In this document: piece after piece, positions 1 through 11,056 of the stretch
Position numbering within the stretch: the stretch's first letter is position 1
Layout of the letters: every line of letters begins with the position of its first letter
From: Arcuatula senhousia
Lineage: Eukaryota; Mollusca; Bivalvia; Mytilida; Mytilidae
DNA length: 64,000 nucleotides
Assembly (NCBI GenBank): GCA_963971305.1
Contig: OZ020311.1
Coordinates: 8,494,001 to 8,558,000, forward strand
Direction: 5' to 3'
The notes under the pieces: model-generated
The model's input: the letters and a program-made list of their open reading frames with translations, nothing else
The model's database searches: none
Told to the model about the DNA's origin: nothing
Translations under genes and position numbers: made by a program

Positions 1-839
1 GCTCGGCATTTCACGATATCTTCTTTTTTCAACTTGTTTTTTTTCGGGACGCGACGACAAAAAATGACGTCCTAGATTTTTCGAGCACGCTTGAAATATG
101 ATGTGCTACAATAAAACTATAAATAGTTTATCGTTCAACTGTGTATCCCTTAATAGCTGAGATATAGTGCTAGAAAGTGCACCATCGCCGAAGCGCGTAG
201 CGCGCAAGACCACTCGGCATTTCACGATAACTTCTTTTTTCAACTTGTTTTTTTCGGGCCGCGACGACAAAAAATGACGTCCTAGATTTTTCGAACACGC
301 TTGAAATATGATGTGCTACAATAAAACTATAAATAGTATATCGTTCAACTGTGTATCCCCTAATAGCTGAGATATAGTGCTAGAAAGTGCACCATCGCCG
401 AAGCGCGTATCGCGCAAGACCGCTCGGCATTTCACGATATCTTCTTTTTTCAACTTGTTTTTTTCGGTCCGTGACGACAAAAAATGACGTCCTAGATTTT
501 TCGAGCACGCTTGAAATATGATGTGCTACAATAAAACTATAAATAGTATATCGTTCAACTGTGTATCCCCTAATAGCTGAGATATAGTGCTAGAAAGTGC
601 ACCATCGCCGAAGCGCGTAGCGCGCAAGACCGCTCGGCATTTTGCGATATCTTCTATTTTCAACTTGTTTTTTTCGGGACGCAACGACAAAAAAATGACG
701 TCCTAGATTTTTCGAGCATGCTTGAAATATGATGTGCTACAATAAAACTATAAATAGTATATCGTTCAACTGTGTATCCCCTAATAGCTGAGATATAGTG
801 CTAGAAAGTGCACCATCGCCGAAGCGCGTAGCGCGCAAG

Positions 840-3800
840 ACCGCTCGGCATTTCACGATATCTTCTTTTTTCAACTTGTTTTTTTCGGGCCGCGACGACA
901 AAAAGTGACGTCCTAGATTTTTCGAGCACGCTTGAAATATGATGTGCTACAATTAAACTATAAATAGTATATCGTTCAACTGTGTATCCCCTAATAGCTG
1001 AGATATAGTGCTAGAAAGTGCACCATCGCCGAAGCGCGTAGCGCGCAAGACCGCTCGGCATTTCACGATATCTTCTTTTTTCAACTTGTTTTTTTCGGGA
1101 CGCGACCACAAAAAATGACGTCCTAGATTTTTCGAGCATGCTTGAAATATGATGTGCTACAATAAAACTATAAATAGTATATCGTTCAACTGTGTATCCC
1201 CTAATAGCTGAGATATAGTGCTAGAAAGTGCACCATCGCCGAAGCGCGTAGTGCGCAAGACCGCTCGGCATTTGACGATATCTTCTTTTTTCAACTTGTT
1301 TTTTTCGGGACGCGACGACAAAAAATGACGTCCTAGATTTTTCGAGCACGCTTGAAATATGATGTGCTACAATAAAACTATAAATAGTATATCATTCAAC
1401 TGTGTATCCCCTAATAGCTGAGATATAGTGCTAGAAAGTGCACCATCGCCGAAGCGCGAAGCGCGCAAGACCGCTCGGCATTTCACGATATCTTCTTTTT
1501 TCAACTTGTTTTTTTCGGGACGCGACGACAAAAATGACGTCCTAGATTTTTCGAGCACGCTTGAAATATGATGTGCTACAATAAAACTATAAATAGTTTA
1601 TCGTTCAACTGTGTATCCCTTAATAGCTGAGATATAGTGCTAGAAAGTGCACCATCGCCGAAGCGCGTAGCGCGCAAGACCACTCGGCATTTCACGATAA
1701 CTTCTTTTTTCAACTTTTTTTTTTCGGGCCGCGACGACAAAAAATGACGTCCTAGATTTTTCGAGCACGCTTGAAATATGATGTGCTACAATAAAACTAT
1801 AAATAGTATATCGTTCAACTGTGTATCCCCTAATAGCTGAGATATAGTGCTAGAAAGTGCACCATCGCCGAAGCGCGTATCGCGCAAGACCGCTCGGCAT
1901 TTCACGATATCTTCTTTTTTCAACTTGTTTTTTTCGGGCCGCGACGACAAAAAATGACGTCCTAGATTTTTCGAGCACGCTTGAAATATGATGTGCTACA
2001 ATAAAACTATAAATAGTATATCGTTCAACTGTGTATCCCCTAATAGCTTAGATTTAGTGCTAGAAAGTGCACCATCGCCGAAGCGCGAAGCGCGCAAGAC
2101 CGCTCGGCATTTCACGATATCTTCTTTTTTCAACTTGTTTTTTTCGGGCCGCGACGACAAAAAATGACGTCCTAGATTTTTCGAGCACGCTTGAAATATG
2201 ATGTGCTACAATAAAACTATAAATAGTATATCGTTCAACTGTGTAACACCTAATAGCTGAGATATAGTGCTAGAAAGTGCACCATCGCCGAAGCGCGTAG
2301 CGCGCAAGACCGCTCGGCATTTCACGATATCTTCTTTTTTCAACTTGTTTTTTTTGGGCCGCGACGACAAAAAATGACGTCCTAGATTTTTCGAGCACGC
2401 TTGAAATATGATGTGCTACAATAAAACTATAAATAGTATATCATTCAACTGTGTATCCCCTAATAGCTGAGATACAGTGCTAGAAAGTGCACCATCGCCG
2501 AAGCGCGTAGCGCGCAAGACCGCTCGGCATTTCACGATATCTTCTTTTTTCAACTTGTTTTTTTCGGGCCGCGACGACAAATAGTGACGTCCTAGATTTT
2601 TCGAGCACGCTTGAAATATGATGTGCTACAATTAAACTATAAATAGTATATCGTTCAACTGTGTATCCCCTAATAGCTGAGATATAGTGCTAGAAAGTGC
2701 ACCATCGCCGAAGCGCGTAGCGCGCAAGACCGCTCGGCATTTCACGATATCTTCTTTTTTCAACTTGTTTTTTTCGGGACGCGACCACAAAAAATGACGT
2801 CCTAGATTTTTCGAGCATGCTTGAAATATGATGTGCTACAATAAAACTATAAATAGTATATCGTTCAACTGTGTATCCCCTAATAGCTGAGATATAGTGC
2901 TAGAAAGTGCACCATCGCCGAAGCGCGTAGCGCGCAAGACCGCTCGGCATTTGACGATATCTTCTTTTTTCAACTTGTTTTTTTCGGGACGCGACGACAA
3001 AAAATGACGTCCTAGATTTTTCGAGCACGCTTGAAATATGATGTGCTACAATAAAACTATAAATAGTATATCATTCAACTGTGTATCCCCTAATAGCTGA
3101 GATATAGTGCTAGAAAGTGCACCATCGCCGAAGCGCGAAGCGCGCAAGACCGCTCGGCATTTCACGATATCTTCTTTTTTCAACTTGTTTTTTTCGGGAC
3201 GCGACGACAAAAATGACGTCCTAGATTTTTCGAGCACGCTTGAAATATGATGTGCTACAATAAAACTATAAATAGTTTATCGTTCAACTGTGTATCCCTT
3301 AATAGCTGAGATATAGTGCTAGAAAGTGCACCATCGCCGAAGCGCGTAGCGCGCAAGACCACTCGGCATTTCACGATAACTTCTTTTTTCAACTTGTTTT
3401 TTTCGGGCCGCGACGACAAAAAATGACGTCCTAGATTTTTCGAGCACGCTTGAAATATGATGTGCTACAATAAAACTATAAATAGTATATCGTTCAACTG
3501 TGTATCCCCTAATAGCTGAGATATAGTGCTAGAAAGTGCACCATCGCCGAAGCGCGTATCGCGCAAGACCGCTCGGCATTTCACGATATCTTCTTTTTTC
3601 AACTTGTTTTTTTCGGGCCGCGACGACAAAAAATGACGTCCTAGATTTTTCGAGCACGCTTGAAATATGATGTGCTACAATAAAACTATAAATAGTATAT
3701 CGTTCAACTGTGTATCCCCTAATAGCTTAGATTTAGTGCTAGAAAGTGCACCATCGCCGAAGCGCGAAGCGCGCAAGACCGCTCGGCATTTCACGATATC

Positions 3801-4070
3801 TTCTTTTTTCAACTTGTTTTTTTCGGGCCGCGACGACAAAAAATGACGTCCTAGATTTTTCGAGCACGCTTGAAATATGATGTGCTACAATAAAACTATA
3901 AATAGTATATCGTTCAACTGTGTAACACCTAATAGCTGAGATATAGTGCTAGAAAGTGCACCATCGCCGAAGCGCGTAGCGCGCAAGACCGCTCGGCATT
4001 TCATGATATCTTCTTTTTTCAACTTGTTTTTTTTGGGCCGCGACGACAAAAAATGACGTCCTAGATTTTT
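840..4070 (+). repeat. 1,679-bp (8-monomer) tandem duplication
   Basis: Sequence from about 840 to 2390 recurs with an offset of 1,679 bp at about 2520-4070. Shared markers are the GCGCGAAGCGCGC variant (1456 and 3135), the AAATAGTTTATCG monomer, CACTCGG (1681 and 3360), GCTTAGATTTAG (2046 and 3725) and GTGTAACACC (2241 and 3920). The copies differ at only a few bases, so the event is recent compared with monomer divergence. Edges are approximate, because flanking monomers are too similar to place them exactly. Confidence 0.8.
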
Positions 4071-4515
4071 CGAGCACGCTTGAAATATGATGTGCTACAA
4101 TAAAACTATAAATAGTATATTGTTCAACTGTGTATCCTCTAATAGCTGAGATATAGTGCTAGAAAGTGCACCATCGCCGAAGCGCGTAGCGCGCAAGACC
4201 GCTCGGCATTTCACGATATCTTCTTTTTTCAACTTGTTTTTTTTGGGCCGCGACGACAAAAAATGACGTCCTAGATTTTTCGAGCACGCTTGAAATATGA
4301 TGTGCTACAATAAAACTATAAATAGTATATCGTTCAACTGTGTATCCTCTAATAGCTGAGATATAGTGCTAGAAAGTGCACCATCGCCGAAGCGCGTAGC
4401 GCGCAAGACCGCTCGGCATTTCACGATATCTTCTTTTTTCAACTTGTTTTTTTCGGGCCGCGACGACAAAAAATGACGTCCTAGTTTTTTCGAGCACGCT
4501 TGAAATATGATGTGC

Positions 4516-4522
4516 TACTGTA
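4516..4522 (+). other. TACTGTA, candidate transposon excision footprint (copy 1)
   Basis: The consensus here is GTGCTACAATAAAAC; this monomer reads GTGCTACTGTACAATAAAAC, a 5-bp gain. It can be read as TA-CTG-TA: a duplicated TA target site flanking three bases. Tc1/mariner elements are known to leave footprints of this form, made of the TA duplication plus the terminal 2-3 bases. The MITE in this array ends in CTG next to TA. A simple polymerase or repair insertion remains possible. Confidence 0.5.
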
Positions 4523-6452
4523 CAATAAAACTATAAATAGTATATCGTTCAACTGTGTGTCCCCTAATAGCTGAGATATAGTGCTAGAAAGTGCACCATC
4601 GCCGAAGCGCGTAGCGCGCAAGACCGCTCGGCATTTCACGATATCTTCTTTTTTCAACTTGTTTTTTTCGGGCCGCGACGACAAAAAATGACGTCCTAGA
4701 TTTTTCGAGCACGCTTGAAATATGATGTGCTACAATAAAACTATAAATAGTATATCGTTCAACTGTGTATCCCCTAATAGCTGAGATATAGTGCTAGAAA
4801 GTGCACCATCGCCGAAGCGCGTAGCGCGCAAGACCGCTCGGCATTTTGCGATATCTTCTATTTTCAACTTGTTTTTTTCGGGACGCAACGACAAAAAATG
4901 ACGTCCTAGATTTTTCGAGCATGCTTGAAATATGATGTGCTACAATAAAACTATAAATAGTATATCGTTCAACTGTGTATCCCTTAATAGCTGAGATATA
5001 GTGCTAGAAAGTGCACCATCGCCGAAGCGCGTAGCGCGCAAGACCGCTCGGCATTTCACGATATCTTCTTTTTTCAACTTGTTTTTTTCGGGCCGCGACG
5101 ACAAAAAGTGACGTCCTAGATTTTTCGAGCACGCTTGAAATATGATGTGCTACAATAAAACTATAAATAGTATATCGTTCAACTGTGTATCCCCTAATAG
5201 CTGAGATATAGTGCTAGAAAGTGCACCATCGCCGAAGCGCGAAGCGCGCAAGACCGCTCGGCATTTCACGATATCTTCTTTTTTCAACTTGTTTTTTTCG
5301 GGCCGCGACGACAAAAAATGACGTCCTAGATTTTTCGAGCACGCTTGAAATATGATGTGCTACAATAAAACTATAAATAGTATATCGTTCAACTGTGTAA
5401 CACCTAATAGCTGAGATATAGTGCTAGAAAGTGCACCATCGCCGAAGCGCGTTGCGCGCAAGACCGCTCGGCATTTCACGATATCTTCTTTTTTCAACTT
5501 GTTTTTTTCGGGCCGCGACGACAAAAAGTGACGTCCTAGATTTTTCGAGCACGCTTGAAATATGATGTGCTACAATAAAACTATAAATAGTATATCGTTC
5601 AACTGTGTATCCCCTAATAGCTGAGATATAGTGCTAGAAAGTGCACCATCGCCGAAGCGCGAAGCGCGCAAGACCGCTCGGCATTTCACGATATCTTCTT
5701 TTTTCAACTTGTTTTTTTCGGGACGCGACGACAAAAAATGACGTCCTAGATTTTTCGAGCACGCTTGAAATATGATGTGCTACAATAAAACTATAAATAG
5801 TTTATCGTTCAACTGTGTATCCCTTAATAGCTGAGATATAGTGCTAGAAAGTGCACCATCGCCGAAGCGCGTAGCGCGCAAGACCACTCGGCATTTCACG
5901 ATAACTTCTTTTTTCAACTTGTTTTTTTCGGGCCGCGACGACAAAAAATGACGTCCTAGATTTTTCGAGCACGCTTGAAATATGATGTGCTACAATAAAA
6001 CTATAAATAGTATATCGTTCAACTGTGTATCCCCTAATAGCTGAGATATAGTGCTAGAAAGTGCACCATCGCCGAAGCGCGTATCGCGCAAGACCGCTCG
6101 GCATTTCACGATATCTTCTTTTTTCAACTTGTTTTTTTTCGGGCCGCGACGACAAAAAATGACGTCCTAGATTTTTTGAGCACGCTTGAAATATGATGTG
6201 CTACAATAAAACTATAAATAGTATATCGTTCAACTGTGTATCCCCTAATAGCTTAGATTTAGTGCTAGAAAGTGCACCATCGCCGAAGCGCGTAGCGCGC
6301 AAGACCGCTCGGCATTTCACGATATCTTCTTTTTTCAACTTGTTTTTTTTCGGGCCGCGACGACAAAAAATGACGTCCTAGATTTTTCGAGCACGCTTGA
6401 AATATGATGTGCTACAATAAAACTATAAATAGTATATCGTTCAACTGTGTAA

Positions 6453-6456
6453 CACC
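6453..6456 (+). other. 33-bp monomer deletion joined at CACC (copy 1)
   Basis: The variant monomer should read GTGTAACACC followed by the TAATAGCTGAG block up to GTGCACCATCG. Here GTGTAACACC runs straight into ATCGCCG. The missing 33 bp is bounded by two CACC direct repeats, of which one is kept. This is the signature of slippage or microhomology-mediated deletion. Confidence 0.8.
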
Positions 6457-7009
6457 ATCGCCGAAGCGCGTAGCGCGCAAGACCGCTCGGCATTTCACGA
6501 TATCTTCTTTTTTCAACTTGTTTTTTTTGGGCCGCGACGACAAAAAATGACGTCCTAGATTTTTCGAGCACGCTTGAAATATGATGTGCTACAATAAAAC
6601 TATAAATAGTATATTGTTCAACTGTGTATCCTCTAATAGCTGAGATATAGTGCTAGAAAGTGCACCATCGCCGAAGCGCGTAGCGCGCAAGACCGCTCGG
6701 CATTTCACGATATCTTCTTTTTTCAACTTGTTTTTTTTGGGCCGCGACGACAAAAAATGACGTCCTAGATTTTTCGAGCACGCTTGAAATATGATGTGCT
6801 ACAATAAAACTATAAATAGTATATCGTTCAACTGTGTATCCTCTAATAGCTGAGATATAGTGCTAGAAAGTGCACCATCGCCGAAGCGCGTAGCGCGCAA
6901 GACCGCTCGGCATTTCACGATATCTTCTTTTTTCAACTTGTTTTTTTCGGGCCGCGACGACAAAAAATGACGTCCTAGATTTTTCGAGCACGCTTGAAAT
7001 ATGATGTGC

Positions 7010-7016
7010 TACTGTA
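7010..7016 (+). other. TACTGTA, candidate excision footprint (copy 2)
   Basis: This is the same 5-bp gain at monomer TA 106-107 as at 4516, carried here by block duplication (offset 2,494 bp). It is not an independent event. Confidence 0.5.
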
Positions 7017-8351
7017 CAATAAAACTATAAATAGTATATCGTTCAACTGTGTATCCCCTAATAGCTGAGATATAGTGCTAGAAAGTGCACCATCGCCGAA
7101 GCGCGTAGCGCGCAAGACCGCTCGGCATTTCACGATATCTTCTTTTTTCAACTTGTTTTTTTCGGGCCGCGACGACAAAAAATGACGTCCTAGATTTTTC
7201 GAGCACGCTTGAAATATGATGTGCTACAATAAAACTATAAATAGTATATCGTTCAACTGTGTATCCCCTAATAGCTGAGATATAGTGCTAGAAAGTGCAC
7301 CATCGCCGAAGCGCGTAGCGCGCAAGACCGCTCGGCATTTTGCGATATCTTCTATTTTCAACTTGTTTTTTTCGGGACGCAACGACAAAAAATGACGTCC
7401 TAGATTTTTCGAGCATGCTTGAAATATGATGTGCTACAATAAAACTATAAATAGTATATCGTTCAACTGTGTATCCCTTAATAGCTGAGATATAGTGCTA
7501 GAAAGTGCACCATCGCCGAAGCGCGTAGCGCGCAAGACCGCTCGGCATTTCACGATATCTTCTTTTTTCAACTTGTTTTTTTCGGGCCGCGACGACAAAA
7601 AGTGACGTCCTAGATTTTTCGAGCACGCTTGAAATATGATGTGCTACAATAAAACTATAAATAGTATATCGTTCAACTGTGTATCCCCTAATAGCTGAGA
7701 TATAGTGCTAGAAAGTGCACCATCGCCGAAGCGCGAAGCGCGCAAGACCGCTCGGCATTTCACGATATCTTCTTTTTTCAACTTGTTTTTTTCGGGACGC
7801 GACGACAAAAAATGACGTCCTAGATTTTTCGAGCACGCTTGAAATATGATGTGCTACAATAAAACTATAAATAGTTTATCGTTCAACTGTGTATCACTTA
7901 ATAGCTGAGATATAGTGCTAGAAAGTGCACCATCGCCGAAGCGCGAAGCGCGCAAGACCACTCGGCATTTCACGATAACTTCTTTTTTCAACTTGTTTTT
8001 TTCGGGCCGCGACGACAAAAAATGACGTCCTAGATTTTTCGAGCACGCTTGAAATATGATGTGTCCTAGATTTTTCGAGCACGCTTGAAATATGATGTGC
8101 TACAATAAAACTATAAATAGTATATCGTTCAACTGTGTATCCCCTAATAGCTTAGATTTAGTGCTAGAAAGTGCACCATCGCCGAAGCGCGTAGCGCGCA
8201 AGACCGCTCGGCATTTCACGATATCTTCTTTTTTCAACTTGTTTTTTTTCGGGCCGCGACGACAAAAAATGACGTCCTAGATTTTTCGAGCACGCTTGAA
8301 ATATGATGTGCTACAATAAAACTATAAATAGTATATCGTTCAACTGTGTAA

Positions 8352-8355
8352 CACC
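8352..8355 (+). other. 33-bp monomer deletion joined at CACC (copy 2)
   Basis: This is the same deletion joint as at 6453, displaced by exactly 1,899 bp. It therefore predates the 1,899-bp duplication and confirms its register. Confidence 0.8.
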
Positions 8356-8908
8356 ATCGCCGAAGCGCGTAGCGCGCAAGACCGCTCGGCATTTCACGAT
8401 ATCTTCTTTTTTCAACTTGTTTTTTTTGGGCCGCGACGACAAAAAATGACGTCCTAGATTTTTCGAGCACGCTTGAAATATGATGTGCTACAATAAAACT
8501 ATAAATAGTATATTGTTCAACTGTGTATCCTCTAATAGCTGAGATATAGTGCTAGAAAGTGCACCATCGCCGAAGCGCGTAGCGCGCAAGACCGCTCGGC
8601 ATTTCACGATATCTTCTTTTTTCAACTTGTTTTTTTTGGGCCGCGACGACAAAAAATGACGTCCTAGATTTTTCGAGCACGCTTGAAATATGATGTGCTA
8701 CAATAAAACTATAAATAGTATATCGTTCAACTGTGTATCCTCTAATAGCTGAGATATAGTGCTAGAAAGTGCACCATCGCCGAAGCGCGTAGCGCGCAAG
8801 ACCGCTCGGCATTTCACGATATCTTCTTTTTTCAACTTGTTTTTTTCGGGCCGCGACGACAAAAAATGACGTCCTAGATTTTTCGAGCACGCTTGAAATA
8901 TGATGTGC

Positions 8909-8915
8909 TACTGTA
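8909..8915 (+). other. TACTGTA, candidate excision footprint (copy 3)
   Basis: This is the copy of the 7010 footprint displaced by 1,899 bp, in the second unit of the tandem duplication. Confidence 0.5.
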
Positions 8916-11049
8916 CAATAAAACTATAAATAGTATATCGTTCAACTGTGTATCCCCTAATAGCTGAGATATAGTGCTAGAAAGTGCACCATCGCCGAAG
9001 CGCGTAGCGCGCAAGACCGCTCGGCATTTCACGATATCTTCTTTTTTCAACTTGTTTTTTTCGGGCCGCGACGACAAAAAATGACGTCCTAGATTTTTCG
9101 AGCACGCTTGAAATATGATGTGCTACAATAAAACTATAAATAGTATATCGTTCAACTGTGTATCCCCTAATAGCTGAGATATAGTGCTAGAAAGTGCACC
9201 ATCGCCGAAGCGCGTAGCGCGCAAGACCGCTCGGCATTTTGCGATATCTTCTATTTTCAACTTGTTTTTTTCGGGACGCAACGACAAAAAATGACGTCCT
9301 AGATTTTTCGAGCATGCTTGAAATATGATGTGCTACAATAAAACTATAAATAGTATATCGTTCAACTGTGTATCCCTTAATAGCTGAGATATAGTGCTAG
9401 AAAGTGCACCATCGCCGAAGCGCGTAGCGCGCAAGACCGCTCGGCATTTCACGATATCTTCTTTTTTCAACTTGTTTTTTTCGGGCCGCGACGACAAAAA
9501 GTGACGTCCTAGATTTTTCGAGCACGCTTGAAATATGATGTGCTACAATAAAACTATAAATAGTATATCGTTCAACTGTGTATCCCCTAATAGCTGAGAT
9601 ATAGTGCTAGAAAGTGCACCATCGCCGAAGCGCGAAGCGCGCAAGACCGCTCGGCATTTCACGATATCTTCTTTTTTCAACTTGTTTTTTTCGGGACGCG
9701 ACGACAAAAAATGACGTCCTAGATTTTTCGAGCACGCTTGAAATATGATGTGCTACAATAAAACTATAAATAGTTTATCGTTCAACTGTGTATCACTTAA
9801 TAGCTGAGATATAGTGCTAGAAAGTGCACCATCGCCGAAGCGCGAAGCGCGCAAGACCACTCGGCATTTCACGATAACTTCTTTTTTCAACTTGTTTTTT
9901 TCGGGCCGCGACGACAAAAAATGACGTCCTAGATTTTTCGAGCACGCTTGAAATATGATGTGTCCTAGATTTTTCGAGCACGCTTGAAATATGATGTGCT
10001 ACAATAAAACTATAAATAGTATATCGTTCAACTGTGTATCCTCTAATAGCTGAGATATAGTGCTAGAAAGTGCACCATCGCCGAAGCGCGTAGCGCGCAA
10101 GACCGCTCGGCATTTCACGATATCTTCTTTTTTCAACTTGTTTTTTTCGGGCCGCGACGACAAAAAATGACGTCCTAGATTTTTCGAGCACGCTTGAAAT
10201 ATGATGTGCTACAATAAAACTATAAATAGTATATCGTTCAACTGTGTATCCTCTAATAGCTGAGATATAGTGCTAGAAAGTGCACCATCGCCGAAGCGCG
10301 TAGCGCGCAAGACCGCTCGGCATTTCACGATATCTTCTTTTTTCAACTTGTTTTTTTCGGGCCGCGACGACAAAAAATGACGTCCTAGATTTTTCGAGCA
10401 CGCTTGAAATATGATGTGCTACAATAAAACTATAAATAGTATATCGTTCAACTGTGTATCCCCTAATAGCTGAGATATAGTGCTAGAAAGTGCACCATCG
10501 CCGAAGCGCGAAGCGCGCAAGACCGCTCGGCATTTCACGATATCTTCTTTTTTCAACTTGTTTTTTTCGGGACGCGACGACAAAAAATGACGTCCTAGAT
10601 TTTTCGAGCACGCTTGAAATATGATGTGCTACAATAAAACTATAAATAGTTTATCGTTCAACTGTGTATCACTTAATAGCTGAGATATAGTGCTAGAAAG
10701 TGCACCATCGCCGAAGCGCGTAGCGCGCAAGACCACTCGGCATTTCACGATAACTTCTTTTTTCAACTTGTTTTTTTCGGGCCGCGACGACAAAAAATGA
10801 CGTCCTAGATTTTTCGAGCACGCTTGAAATATGATGTGCTACAATAAAACTATAAATAGTATATCGTTCAACTGTGTATCCCCTAATAGCTGAGATATAG
10901 TGCTAGAAAGTGCACCATCGCCGAAGCGCGTATCGCGCAAGACCGCTCGGCATTTCACGATATCTTCTTTTTTCAACTTGTTTTTTTCGGGCCGCGACGA
11001 CAAAAAATGACGTCCTAGATTTTTCGAGCACGCTTGAAATATGATGTGC

Positions 11050-11056
11050 TACTGTA
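11050..11056 (+). other. TACTGTA, candidate excision footprint (copy 4)
   Basis: This is the fourth and last occurrence, 2,141 bp after the third. The downstream monomer has a private change (CTATCAATAG in place of CTATAAATAG), so this copy has diverged slightly from the other three. Confidence 0.5.

Larger units (their letters stand above)
6165..9962 (+). repeat. Exact 1,899-bp tandem duplication with mapped junctions
   Basis: Unit 1 is 6165-8063 and unit 2 is 8064-9962. At 8063/8064 and again at 9962/9963 the array jumps from GATGTG, which should continue CTACAA, directly to TCCTAG, so 36 bp of the monomer are repeated out of phase. This marks the recombination joint. A third partial copy starts at 9963. 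The two partner sites, GACGTCC and GATGTGC, share only a few bases, so the first exchange was out of register and not a normal in-phase crossover. The copies look almost identical; one visible difference is near their first bases, ATTTTTTGAG against ATTTTTCGAG. Confidence 0.9.
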
